Source of the DNA: Diplolepis rosae
Lineage: Eukaryota > Arthropoda > Insecta > Hymenoptera > Diplolepididae
DNA length: 64,000 nucleotides
Reading direction: 5' to 3'
NCBI GenBank assembly: GCA_030998225.1
Contig: JAPYXD010000704.1
Coordinates: forward strand, 9,114,001 to 9,178,000
Part shown: positions 43,486 to 55,268 of the stretch, one piece after another
Layout of the letters: every line of letters starts with the position of its first letter
Position numbering within the stretch: position 1 is the first letter of the stretch
Position numbers and translations under genes: made by a program
The notes under the pieces: model-generated
Database searches by the model: none
Told to the model about the DNA's origin: nothing
Seen by the model: only the letters and a program-made list of their open reading frames with translations

Positions 43486-45465
43486 GTATCACTCAGTTTA
43501 TAGAACAGACCCCAAAAGCTCTCAACATTTATTCACACAATTTTCAATTTCCATGTGGATTATTCCCAGCAAGATTTACATTCTTTAATTATATTGGCAT
43601 TTTCCCTCCAATTTTCAAATGAACAATTTTGTTTAATAATATATCTCAAGATGAGTAGTTTTCTTTGGAGACAATAATTAAAGAGGAGATAAATTGAAAA
43701 GATAAAAATTCAAGAAGAATCATCTGTAGGAAGATGATGAAAAGATTTGGTGCGTTTGAGGAAATCATCAGAAATTGATGAATCTGTAGAGATTGTTTTG
43801 GCGGTTTTTCATTCAATTTTTAAGAATATAATTTTTATTTAAAGGGAAAGTTAGATGAGTGAATTTATCTAATTTGATGATATTTAATTTATTACTAAAT
43901 AAATACTAGAAGGCTTTTAAATGAGACGATAATTAAATATTTTGAAATTTGGTGTACGGATTCGCGCATGATTAATCGAGCATTGACCTGATTCCTTATG
44001 GAAATATTGAGCTCGTAAAGAAGAAGTGAGGACATTAATCCCAAACGTTAATTTCAAGATATGCAAGATGTAGGCGAACTGCAGTTGGAAAGAAGATACT
44101 CGAGGAAACTAAATACCTCTCTATATTATCAAGTTTCGCAGTCGTTCTTCAGTGACCGAAGAACAGGAAGTTAGTGATCGCGACACTGATAACAACAAAA
44201 TCTGGATTTCAGCCTCCCAAAAGTAAAATAAAGAGAAAAATAAACTCAGGATATAATTCGACGTTTGTAACCAGTCGTTACATTGTTCGGTCAGTAGCGA
44301 ACAATAATTAGATCCTAATGAGCATTTAATTACATTTCTCGATTATAATGATTTCTATTTATGAATTAGGGTCCGTTACCAAAAAACATTCATAAATGTT
44401 TTTATAAAGTTATGTTCATAAAAGAGTGGGACGAAATTAAAAAAAAATAACTTGAGAAGCTATTTTAAGTGTTTTTATAAAAATCAAATTTTAAAGAAGG
44501 TTCTGAAATAAATTTTCTTCTTTTCAACTAATTGAAGTGCTGCTTGAGAAAAAAGATGCCGGAAGTTTCAAATACTTCCTTAAAATTTTAAGAGGAAAGA
44601 AACAGTTTACTCTTAAAGGGAAGAGAACTTGAAATAAATTTTTTGATTCACTAGATTGAAAACATTTTACAAATGTTTTTTTCTCAATGAAAAATAAAAA
44701 ATACCTTTATAACAGAAAACACGTGTGTAAAAAAAATAAAAGGTAAATGAAGCTTTCCTTAGGTTTTGAAAAAGTGTTGAAAAGTGTATAAAATGTTTGT
44801 TTGTTTCTACAGAACTCAATATCAGAAGGAATAATAAATTAATAACCAGGAAAAATAATTAATCATCTTCAATGGAATTGAAGCAAATCATGAATTAATG
44901 AGTGACTCATACGAAAGATTTAACTATCAGGTAAATATCGAAAAAATTTAATTAGTAAGTTCATTACTTTTTATACGACATATTTGAATAATTTAATGAT
45001 TATTTTCTGCCACTAATGATAAATTTGTTCCTTTACTTTCTTAATAATTTCTATTTTTATTTTATAACGCTGAATATAATTATAAAATGCATTATTCACT
45101 TGATCTATTATGATCTATATTGTAACATCTTAACACGCAATAAGTTATTATGATGTGAAATAACTTACGTGCTACACGCTTGAAGAAGATAAAATAATCC
45201 TCCACAATTCTTGAAGGAGCTTTAAACGTTCAATTTTTACTAGAAAAATGGTTAAATTAACATTTGTTGATATGATGATAAGAGATTCGAACAATCTTTC
45301 TGTGTAAAGTGTAATTAGTTACAGTTATTATATCCATAAAAAATATAGGAAATGAGTTTAAAATATTATTGCTATTCTTATTATTATTACTAATATTTAA
45401 AACTTACAGCACAAAACTGAATTGGTTTCCTTCATTTTTAATTTGTCCTATTTAATTTTTTTCAG
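43486..45465. other. Intergenic sequence
   Basis: AT-rich. At 44040-44330 the composition is more balanced with a short open stretch on + (SVTEEQEVSDRDTDNNKIWI). A non-coding or untranslated exon is possible but unproven. The rest is AT-rich. Confidence 0.3.
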
Positions 45466-45616
45466 ATTCATTAGGTATTTAAAAAACGATGCCGGAAACA
45501 AAGAAAAACCAGGGAAGTTCAGAGATATTTAGCAGAAGAATCAATGACCTTTTTTGCAAGTCATCAGTCTCTGGTGGAGTTTACGAAGATTTTAAAACTC
45601 TTCACAAATGAAAACG
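45466..45616 (+). other. Exon-like segment with short ORF
   Basis: Preceded by TTTAATTTTTTTCAG and followed by GTAAGT-like GTAAGTTG. A 40-codon ORF starts ATG at 45489 (MPETKKNQGSSEIFSRRIND). No family match. It could be an exon of a long non-coding RNA or UTR. Splice-like motifs are common in AT-rich DNA, so confidence is low. Confidence 0.2.
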
Positions 45617-45821
45617 GTAAGTTGATCTGAATTCTTAAATTTTTTATTAATCATATCATGATTCAATTTTTTTCAACGTCTTTAAAAGAAGCTGTTCATT
45701 TGATTTGTTTTGGTCATTTCACTTCAATTTCATTTCTAAAGCTTTAATATTCGTTTTGAAGATTTTTAAGAATAGATATGTGGGACTATTTTGAATCTTA
45801 TTGGCATTAGATTAAATTTAT

Positions 45822-45977
45822 ACACTGAGAAAAATAGTTTGAGAAACTTTACTCAACTTTTGAGCTAATTTGGGACTTATGGAAAAGTTGGAAATTATTT
45901 AATATTATTGTAATGATTTGTGTGTCTCAACTTTGCGAAAATTGGAGTAAAGTTTCTCGCACTATTTTTCTCCGTGT
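45822..45977. mobile_element. Small palindromic MITE with ACACTGAGAAAAA ends
   Basis: ACACTGAGAAAAATAGTTTG at the left and its near inverse ending TTTTTCTCCGTGT at the right. The arms extend about 33 bp (AGAAACTTTACTC / GAGTAAAGTTTCT). 156 bp, no coding capacity. Confidence 0.7.
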
Positions 45978-46594
45978 ATTTTATATTAATTACTGAGGCA
46001 GGTAGCATCAGTGGTAATGACCACTTGTTAGTGCCAGCTTGCCAGTGTCAAGGTCATTCATTGTTAGAAATAGTAATTATCACCTTTCTCTTTTCAACAC
46101 CAAACATTCAATTTTACTTCCCAGCTCCATTTGAACATTTCTAATGCTCGATCGAGTTCCTACACAAATAATGTGAGCAATTATTTAATTTTATGCTTCA
46201 ATGATTCCACTGTTGATCCTTTAATTAGTGGTTACGACTGATCTACAATTCGATTTATCAGTTTAACAAGATATCCACCTAGGTGGAACTGTTGATCTTT
46301 TTCGTCAGGATTGTTAACGCAACATCTTTATTCTTACAAAATTACTCTTTCACCAATTATTCCTCACTCAAGTTTGATACATTCAGAAAATATAAATCGC
46401 AATCAGTTAAAAAGATATAAAAGCAGATAATAGTAATTGCTGTTGTTCAAACAGTTAAAATTTATTACTACCTTACAATTTTAACAATTTTTTGCAAAAT
46501 TTTCACTCAAATGCAGTTAAGAGACGTTCTTTATAGTCTTATGTTGTATTTTTGAAATTTCAGGAAGATATTTCGTATTATAAAATAAAAATGT

Positions 46595-46850
46595 GCATCC
46601 CGTTCTAAAATATTCGATCTCGCGCATTGCGCTCTGAAATATTTGAAGATCGCGCTTCGCGTTCGGTTTTATATTTTTCGCATACATTTTTAATTATTTC
46701 TTGTAATTTGATACTGAAGCTCAAGTTAATTTAATAATTTTGTAGGTGTGAATTACATTTTTACAAAGTCACTAAATTTTTTGATTTCAAATGAAAAAAG
46801 AAATTCAAATTTTTTTTTCAATTTTTTCTACAGAATGGCATGATATCACA
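46595..46850 (+). repeat. Dispersed repeat R, copy 2, 5' part
   Basis: Has GATCGCGCTTCGCGTTCGGT, ATACTGAAGCTCAAGTTAAT and GTGTGAATTACATTT in R order. The middle of R is replaced by the GGGCCCAA element and its surroundings; the 3' part resumes near 48060. Confidence 0.65.
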
Positions 46851-46955
46851 ATGATTTTTTTGTTGTTGTTCGTTTATTCCTCAAGATAAAAAAATATATT
46901 TACATGAAAAGTTCGACAAAAAATGTTCGCGGTAAAATCGTCCTCAAACGTGACC

Positions 46956-47931
46956 TCCCGTGTGGAAAAGCCGACTGGGGTCAGACTTGGTTCCAATCAG
47001 ATTGCACATTCACCAGGCTGGCCCCAGCAGGGCTGTCTGACTGGGGCCCATTTTGGGTTTTAACACTCAGCCCAACCAAAGCCCATGTTTGGGAAAACTG
47101 ATTGGGCCCAACTTGTACAATCCGTTCCCTGCCCAGATAATAAATGGGTTTTAAATGGCTAGTTGTTTTTTTGCCCAGTAAAGAAATTGTTAGAACTGAA
47201 TTCTGCTCGATTTCACCTTCATCTGTGGAGTGCTGATGTTCGGAAAAGTTTAGAATTTGTTCTGCAATAAACAACACTCAAAATTATAAACTTCATGTCT
47301 TACTTTTAAGTTTAGGAAAACATAACCTCAAAATTCGCACGTCTGCATGCGATTTCTCGTTCCACTACGTTATAAAAAGAAAAATTCACTTTTATCAACA
47401 CATCAATTTCTGTCTTATTTATTATTTTAGGTCTCTGATAAACTAAATATATTTTTATTTTTTTTAAGTTATTTAATTTTTCTTAGTTGAATTTAAAAAA
47501 TATTTATTCTAACTTACCATCATTAGAACTCGAATTTTCTCTAGCTGCCACCTTCATTGCCTGAATTGCTCGATGTTTTTTCACCCGAACACGCAATTGA
47601 TTATTAGCACGTCGCTTTTTATCCATTTTTGTATAATTATAAAACAGTGATTAGTATACTTTTTCTAAAACCTTCAACGTTATATGTGCGTTTGTATACT
47701 TAATTACTTTGGGTGGCTATCAAATAGGGGGCATATTAGTAGACTTCAATTATAGTATATACTATACTGTATTATTACTATTGTTTTTTTTGGAACATGG
47801 GTATTAATTGGTGTCCCCATTTGGGGCCAATTTGAGATGCCCAACCAAGACCCATACATGGGGCGCCAAGTTGGGCCCAGCTTGGAGCCCAATAATAAAT
47901 TGGGCTAAATTAGGAAAATTTCCACACGGAC
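46956..47931. mobile_element. DNA element with GGGCCCAA / TTGGGC motif arrays, inside repeat R copy 2
   Basis: Ends TCCCGTGTGGAAAA (46956) and TTTCCACACGGA (ending 47930) are inverted. Both subterminal zones (46970-47160 and 47810-47910) carry repeated GCCCAA, TTGGGC and GGGGCCCA motifs that stand out in GC from the AT-rich centre. ORFs of 65-98 codons here follow the motif arrays and are not conserved proteins. Confidence 0.6.
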
Positions 47932-48059
47932 TTGTCGGAAAGTTGCAGCCAAAATGTGACCATGAGTTTAGCATCCCAGGTCGACTGAAACATAAAAGCG
48001 CAACACAGTTTTAATCAGTAGCGTATTGGTTTTCGTTCGAGATATAAGTTTTCCAAAAT

Positions 48060-48500
48060 TTTGAAACGAAGCGAAATGGCACCTATTTGTAAATTATTAT
48101 TATTATTTAGATATTATTGTTAAAAAATTGAATTTTGGATTTTCAATAGTATTTTTTTAAATTAGAAAGAAGAATATACATCTTGTGAAAAAATGTTACA
48201 GTTCAAACTTGTAGATCTTTATGTATAGTAAACAATTTTGTATCAACATTTTTTTTTCGTATATTCCTAATTTTAGTTCAATCGAAAAAATTTATTAAGA
48301 TAATTAGTAGAGATTTGTGATATCTATCAGAAACTGGTATTGAAATTTTGGAGATTTTCATAAGGTTTTTTTCAAAAACACAAAAAATGTTCCTATTTTG
48401 ACAATTTTTGTCGAATGTAGCCGGTTAACGAACTTGTCCTTACTTTTTCGGCTTCAATAAAATATACCAAAGCTCAATTCAATCCGATCGAGTTTTTAAT
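48060..48500 (+). repeat. Dispersed repeat R, copy 2, 3' part
   Basis: TTGTTAAAAAATTGAATTTT, GATCTTTATGTATAGTAAAC and CGAACTTGTCCTTACTTTTT follow R order. It ends early at CTCAATTCAATCCGATCGAG and lacks the terminal hairpin. Confidence 0.65.
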
Positions 48501-49188
48501 ATGTTGTAGTTCACATTTATGGTTTTAGAATGAACTAGAATCATAGTGATTGGTTGATAATTTTTTCAGTTATTAATATTTTTGTTACGGTCCATCCGCT
48601 CGGAATTACACCTGCCAACGATTTTTATAACTTTTTTGAATCACGGGAATTCGCATGAATAACTGATTAAATCGATTAATAAAAAGTATCTTTTTGAACT
48701 CAAATAATATTAAAATATTGCCAAAAAGTTTTTAAAAATCTCTGCATTGTTTCCTTTAGAAACGAAACTATTTGAAATTTCTTTTATTTACATTTCTGTA
48801 ACCGCCAAGTTCCCTTAAATAAATCTCGAGATGAGTTTACTTTCACTTCAAAACATAAATCAAACGGGAATTCATTCGAAAAATATGAAATGAAGAAGTA
48901 AAAGATAATGGAAATATACTGAGCCAAATTTTACAAAATGATGCGATTCTAATAAGTCACGAATCATTTTTTCATGAAAAAGAATCTTCACAACTTTAAC
49001 GTTCCCAATTTTTGGAAATTAATTCTATAATGGCTAAAACCATTAAAAATAAACTTTCCAAAATAAAATTCTTATAAACAAATTACTGAATTTGGTAATA
49101 GTTTATTCATTTTAGAAAATTGGAAAAGGTTAAGTTGTAGGGAATCTTTTTCCTGGAAAAATAATTCGTGATTTATTAGAACACCTTA
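48501..49188. other. AT-rich spacer
   Basis: GTTACGGTCCATCCGCTCGG near 48590 is a small unique patch. Near 49000-49180, ACTTTAACGTTCCCAATTTT and AAAAGGTTAAGTTGTAGGGA resemble the inner part of MITE-A, without its ends. Confidence 0.4.
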
Positions 49189-49529
49189 TCAGTGAAATTT
49201 GACTGATTCAAATAGCTAAAATGAATTTACTGTGAATCAGTCAAATTTCACTGATTACTTCAGTGAAAATTAACTAATTTAACAGTGAAAATAAATTTGG
49301 GTATAAATAAAATTGGTTAAATGCATTATTTTTTGGGCTTTAAATTTTGTTCTTCGAAAATGATCTCTTTTCTTTCAAATTATCTCTTCAATAATAATAT
49401 TGCTATTCTTAATACCAAAATCAGTTGATTATGACTGATTAAATCACTGGAAAAAATATTTTCACTGTTAAATCAGTCAATATTCACTGAAGAAATCAGT
49501 AGATTTTGACTGATTCATATTTAGAGAGT
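49189..49529. mobile_element. ATCAGTGA-motif element copy E2 (left end lost)
   Basis: Iterated ATCAGTGAAATTTGACTGAT and GTCAAATTTCACTGATT motifs, with the right end GACTGATTCATATTTAGAGA present. The left CTCTCTAAAT end is missing. Confidence 0.7.
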
Positions 49530-51118
49530 GGAGATTTTTCGTGGCTCTTTATTTTCATCTAAAAAGATCTACATGCCTTTATTTTTAAATATTGATTAGT
49601 CATGCAGAAATGATTTTTTTATATTTTATATACCTGCAGGTGCTATATGAAGTAATAATATATTACTTGCAAATTCTTACAATTAGTAATTGGCTGATTC
49701 AATTTCATCGGATTCTGAACATAAAGTTGTAATTGGCAGCTCATTGGTTAAGCTCAAATGCCTCAAACGTCTCACTAACAAAGTATAACAATGAAAACAC
49801 CGTAAATACATCGATAGTACCCTTATAGCATATAAACATGCCACAATTATGGCTTTTTTTCTTCTAAAAATAGCTGTAGCCTAGCTTTCCCGTTTCTGAA
49901 ATATTTACAGAAAAAAAGAATTTTAGAAACCGAATTTTTCTGCTTCTTTTGTTTCACCTCGTGCCACTTTTACCAATTATCGGAATTTTTAAATAAAATA
50001 TCAAGTGCCGCTTAATTATTTATTAATTTTTAAGAATTTAATTAAAAAGTGTTAGTTAAATATATTTTTTTTTTTTGACGAAAAATGTTGAGTTTTTACG
50101 CAGTATTCTTTGAAAAACAGAAATTAAGTAAAATGGACTAAAATAGGAAAAAAGCTAGAATTAATGTTTTGTAGTTTCATCTTGATGGCTTCCAGCCTCA
50201 TTCACCGATCGAAAGGATAAAAACTACAATTTTTTTTACAATGCCAAAAAGTTGTGCATTTGTATTTTCTATCAGAATTTATCTTTCGAAAATGAAAATC
50301 GGCAACTTTTTTCAAAGTGGTAAAAGGGGCCATTTCTGCTGCGTGAAGTAATCTTACGTATGTCTTGAAATCGACGCCTCAATTGTATGCAAATTTTTTC
50401 AGCAGCCAGAAGTCGCTAGCGGTAATGGCAGGTGATTTGTTAGTCTTGACTTATTCATGACCTTTGGTAGCCACTCGATGATTATATGAATGTATCGATA
50501 GCCTACGATTTTATTAAGCAGGTCAGCGACTCAATACTCAATTCCCCTCCAACAAACGGGAACATCACCTGGCACGCGATCACCGTTAGCGTTCAAAACA
50601 AGAAACCGCCCACGCAGGTCATTTTTATCTTAAGATTGTTCTAGCAACGCCTGTAGAAGCTTCTTATACAATTGTACATTAAGGTGCATCGAAATTTCCT
50701 TTTGTTTTTGAATTTAAAGGCGTAGAAAAGTTTTAGTTTATCCCTTAGATGTCACTTCTCTTAATTTTATGAAAAACATTTTTTTTTAATCGAATGGACC
50801 CTGACAAAAAATATTTACAATTACGAAAAACGACTTTTGCAACAAACGAAAAATTTTGATGGAATAAATAATTTTATAAATCTGGAAATTATAAAATTAT
50901 TCTCCATGAGGAACAACTTAAATTTTGTTTCATTTAAAGCGATATTGACAACCTGCTGGGCACAGGGATTTTTTTTTATTACGATCAGTAATTTTTTTTT
51001 TAGGTGTATACCACGGATCGCAAATCTCTGGACAACTGTCTACTGTTTTTTAATAATTTTATTATGAACTGTATAGACTGTTAGAAATTTCTACCATAAT
51101 TTTCCGAAACACGTGACT
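49530..51118. other. Intergenic sequence
   Basis: At 50330-50650 the sequence is GC-richer and looks unique (AATGGCAGGTGATTTG and, inverted, CATCACCTGGCACGCGATCA form a loose inverted pair about 130 bp apart). No gene. The remainder is AT-rich; a 76-codon ORF at 50837-51067 has no family signature. Confidence 0.3.
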
Positions 51119-51392
51119 GCTCTCTAAATAGGAATCAGTCAAAATCTACTGATTATCAGTGAAATTTGACTGATTCCAATAGCTAAAAAGAGGTTACTGT
51201 ACATCAGTCAAATTTCACTGATTGCTTCAGTGAAAATTAACTGATTTAACAGTGAAAATATTTTTTCCACTGATTCAATCAGTGATAATCAACTGATTAA
51301 ACAGTGAAATATATTTTTTCACTGGTGAATCAGTGAAAAGGCAAATCACTAATTCAATCTGTAAAAATTTGTCTGATTCGTATTCAGAGAGT
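51119..51392. mobile_element. ATCAGTGA-motif element copy E3
   Basis: Bounded by CTCTCTAAATAGGAATCAGT and ACTGATTC-type right end GTCTGATTCGTATTCAGAGA. About 270 bp, almost wholly made of alternating TGACTGATT and ATCAGTGAAAA motifs plus the shared block AGCTAAAAAGAGGTTACTGT. Confidence 0.8.
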
Positions 51393-51772
51393 GGAGTTTT
51401 ATTCAGTTAAAGTTTGAGACGGGCATTAGGACGCTTTTAAGGGGATTCGTCACCTTAATATATTTATTTTTTGAGTTTAGACCATCCATATGATTCTTTT
51501 TATGTTTAGTACCTTTATTTAGAAAGTTTTTGGTTTTTTTTAAATTCCAGCACCTTTATGTATTTTTAAACTAAACATTTTGAGTTTTTTGGGCATTTTT
51601 TTGACATTTTGTAACTTTGAATAACTTGTATTGTTTTTCAACCAATTGTCATGATTCTTTTTTTATTTTGTTCCTTACAATGTGTAGCAACTTTTTGAAC
51701 ATGGAAAATAAGGTAACATGACTGAAAAAAGTTACAAATAAAATTAAATTAAACAATAAATAAAACTATCCT
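51393..51772. other. T-rich spacer
   Basis: T-rich on + with no gene; nothing recognised. Confidence 0.3.
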
Positions 51773-52220
51773 AAAATATAAAAAAAAAATTTTGTAGTTA
51801 TTATTTTTAGCAAGAGTGCTTTCCATATCCAAAAAATTGATATTGTAACAAAGAATAAGTGGTAAAAATTTCAAAGACCTGTGTTTAATACTTTGGATTA
51901 TATTTAAACATATGTTGCAACAAACACGGAAAATCACAACTTTCGGAAAACGGAATTTAAAGTAAACTTTTGTAGTGAAGCCTTAATACTCACTATCAAA
52001 ACTCCCCTGCTCCATACATGGTTCATTCTTCAGCAATTTTTTTTATAGGGATACCTGTTATATACTATTTTCCATATAATTCAGAAATATTAGAAAATAA
52101 ATAAACAAACTATTTTGTGTAAAAAGCTAATTTTCGCTAAAAAAAGAGTTATTCATAAATCGTACTAACTTTTAATTTTATTTATTTAACCAAAAAAAAA
52201 ATCAGATTACCCTGAAAATT
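51773..52220 (+). repeat. Dispersed repeat S, copy 2
   Basis: Collinear with 40705-41145 (GTTGCAACAAACACGGAAAA, TCACAACTTTCGGAAAACGG). The match ends at CCCTGAAAAT. Weak similarity to the 41.2-41.6 kb direct repeat continues to about 52400. Confidence 0.75.
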
Positions 52221-52395
52221 TACACACATACTCAGAAAAGTATAGAGAATAAAAAAATAACATTTTTTGAAAATGTCAACAAAATAAAAAATATACCAAT
52301 TAAAAATGGCGGATCCCCTTAACTGAATTGGCATAAAATGGATCTTAAAACTACTAAAGTGTAACAAAATTTTTATAAAATATATCATAAAATTA

Positions 52396-52545
52396 CCACA
52401 TAGGAACCTTTTTAGTAACCTTATCAGGATCCTGTCTTATTTTATATAAAAACTCGGTCTCGAATCCCCATAGGCTGTAAGATAGGTTCCTATGTAGAAT
52501 ACGATATGGAACCCACATCGGAACCTAAGTAATATCTCATATGGG
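52396..52545. repeat. Short inverted-repeat cluster CATAGGAACCT
   Basis: CATAGGAACCTTTTT (52396) is opposed by ATAGGTTCCTATG (52483), with CCCCATA/TATGGGG repeated nearby (52466 and 52539). It may be a worn hairpin MITE. Confidence 0.4.
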
Positions 52546-52562
52546 GATTTTTACAGCACGGT

Positions 52563-53625
52563 TTTCTGTATACATTTCTGTAATTTTTTAATAATTTACA
52601 TGATTAAAAAAATTATTTTGTTCCAAATATTTCGAGACTGTTTTGGACCAAACGATTTTTTATTTTAACGCTTATTTTGTATCTCACATATTTTGGTTAA
52701 CAAATGGAATTTTTGATTTTCAATATTTAAAATCAAATTATTTAGTAGAGTTCGAAATATTAGCCACTGCCTACATAAAATTCAAACTCAACTAATTAAT
52801 TTAATAAAATATATATCTTTTCAAAAAATGTCCTGCTGGGAATTTGTAAACCTCATTTAGGTAAATAATTTTCCATCTTAATGTTTTTTTTGTATGTCAC
52901 ATATTTTTTTTGAATAATGGTATTTTTGAATTTTAATCGCATTTTTTGAAATTAAAATGCAAAATATATTTTTTATCAGAAACTATATCAGAAAAAATTT
53001 ATAGATCTTATTGAAACGAACAATTTTGAAAACTTACGTTTTTTTCATGTTTCACATATTATTGTTAAAAAATTGAATTTTGGATTTTCGATAGTATTTT
53101 TTTTAAATTAAAAAGAAAAATATACATTTTATGAGAGAATGTTGTAATTCAAACTTGTAGATCTTTATGCAATAAACAATTTTCTTTCATCCCTTTTTTT
53201 TGTATTTCGTATAATTTAACTGGAAAATGGAATTTAGATATTGACTTTTTCAAGTTTTAATATACTTTAACTTGTTTAATTTTAGTTTAATTGAAAAATA
53301 TTATTAAGATAAATAGTAGAGATTTATGAGAACTATCAGAAACCAGTATTGAAATTAGGGATTTTTTCATAAAGTTTTTTTCAAAAACACAAAAAATGCT
53401 GCTATTTTGACAATTTTTGTCGAATGTGACTGTTTAACGAACTTGTCCTTACTTTTTCGGCTCCGATAAAGTATGTCAAGTCTCAATTCAATCCGATAAT
53501 TCTATCGAGAGTTATTGAGTTTTCTGACTCAGGGAATCTCAAAACGTAAAGATTTGATGAAAATTTCGAAAGTCATTTTTTATATATAACTAATACCTTC
53601 TCATTTATGATGAGAATGTAAAAAC
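52563..53625 (+). repeat. Dispersed repeat R, copy 3 (5' truncated)
   Basis: Begins in the middle of R at TTTTCTGTATACATTTCTGT and runs to the terminal hairpin TTCTCATTTATGATGAGAA. The AGAC run is absent. Internal CGTATCTCACATATTTTG-type units occur several times at roughly 180-bp spacing, so R itself holds tandem units. Confidence 0.75.
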
Positions 53626-53695
53626 AAAATCTCATTCCAAAGTTATTCTGATGGCTTAATTAATAAACAATTGTTTTTTAAAGTTTTTTCGAAAC

Positions 53696-53905
53696 ATGAT
53701 CTTGCTTAAAAGTCATACACTCACAACAATGTTTTTTCAGAAAAAAATCGAATGCAGAAAATGTCCAAATACTAGAAAAAGTCGTGTCATAAATAATAAA
53801 AGAAGTACGATAACTAAAGATAACATAATATATTTTTTAGGAATGCTACCAAATATTTCGAAGGATGTCAGTAATTTCGTAAAAGAACGTCAGAAGCTGA
53901 CATAA
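53696..53905 (+). other. Short ORF of unknown nature
   Basis: 69 codons, lysine and arginine rich (ECRKCPNTRKSRVINNKR). The CxxC pair hints at nothing specific. It starts 70 bp after repeat R copy 3. Possibly a chance ORF. Confidence 0.15.
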
Positions 53906-54486
53906 AAAATGGGAACAGTCTCGAAAATTCATTTCACGTTTTCTAGATTCTGGTCATTTACGTGAGAAGGTATTATTTTTGCTCTCCTATATTTCCGCTT
54001 TATTTTTTACTTGAGTTTATGAAACGTATGTATATTTTTTCTTATTAAGTCTAGATCTCCCTTTAGATTTAGAAGTAGGTCGAGAAATAATTATTAGGTA
54101 TCTTGATAATTCTCCAATCTCACATTTACTGTGACTGGTACGGTTTCAACAATTGTTTTGAGAGCCGAATTTTTTTGCTCTCATTTGTATATTCTCACCG
54201 GTTTATGATCTGCCATTTGGAACAGCTACTTCTAAACGTAACAAAGCTTTCAACGCAAACCGCAATTAGTGTCTTCGCCACAATTACTTAGAGCCATTCG
54301 CGTGTTAAAGGCTGTTGTTTGAACTTGAATGTTGAAATTATTACGTGCTAGGTGCAAAGCAAGAAGATGGAATGATATTTTATTTTTTACATACGATTAA
54401 AAATGAAATATTGTTCAAGATAATGTGCCATGTTTATACAGACATTAAAAAAACGATAATTTTCCTTTAAGGGGGTTAGCAAGTGT
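53906..54486. other. Intergenic sequence
   Basis: AT-rich, mostly unique-looking, with no gene recognised. A 62-codon ORF at 54103-54291 has no family signature. Confidence 0.3.
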
Positions 54487-54758
54487 ACTTTCTAAATTTG
54501 AATCAGTCAAAATCTACTGATTATCAGTGAAAATTGACTGATTCAAATAGCTAAAAAGAGGTTACTGTAAATCAGTCAAATTTCACTGATTATCAGTAGA
54601 TTTTGACTAATTTGACAATGAGAAATATTCTTTTCACTGGTGAATCAGTGAAAATGAACTGATTTAACAGTGAAAATTATTTTTTCACTGGTGAATCAGT
54701 GAAAAGGCAAATCACTGATTCAATCAGTGAAAATTTGACTGATTCAGATTTAGAGAGT
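54487..54758. mobile_element. ATCAGTGA-motif element copy E4
   Basis: ACTTTCTAAATTTGAATCAG at the left and CTGATTCAGATTTAGAGAGT at the right. It shares the AGCTAAAAAGAGGTTACTGT block with E3 and E6. About 272 bp. Confidence 0.8.
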
Positions 54759-55160
54759 AGAGTACCTAAAAATACCTCTTTTTTGGGGATTTTCTGGTGT
54801 CTAAATAAAAAAAACGATTAAAGCGAGATTTACTGTAGGTTTTAAGATAACTATAAAGTACATTTTGAAAATATTTCCAAAACTTTGTAGTGAGAAATTT
54901 TTTTTATAGAGCAGCATAAAAATTTGTTGTATAAAATCGTTTTTCGATTTTCGATTTTTTTAAAAAAAGTATTTTTTAAGACCAACTAAACTCTAATTTT
55001 GAAAATTCTGCGTGGGTATCGTAGAATTTCTTGCTTTTTTACGGCGTGAATTTTGAGCGTAACGCGCTCAGGTTTGCAGGAAAAGACGCATAACAATCCA
55101 CTCTTTCAAATGAGTCAATAAAAAAAAATCGATTTTTTAAAAATTCTACACTTTTAAACC
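54759..55160. other. AT-rich spacer
   Basis: GAGCGTAACGCGCTC (about 55057) is a small perfect palindrome. No gene. Confidence 0.4.
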
Positions 55161-55268
55161 CGTTTTAAGGTAGTTACAGTGCCAAAAATCAGGTTTCTGG
55201 GAAAAGAAGTGTTTTTATGATTTTAAGACTTGGAATGATATTATCAGTCGTGTCTTATAAAAGAAAAA
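55161..55268 (+). repeat. MITE-A left end, cut by repeat R
   Basis: TTTTAAGGTAGTTACAGTGC, then TTATGATTTTAAGACTT and TATCAGTCGTGTCTTATAAA, stops exactly where R copy 4 begins (TCTGCCCGC). R therefore inserted into a MITE-A. Confidence 0.75.

Noticed and set aside
42147..54758. ATCAGTGA arrays as a CRISPR-like repeat-spacer array
   Set aside because: The motifs alternate orientation, spacing is irregular and there are no unique spacers; the host DNA is eukaryotic.
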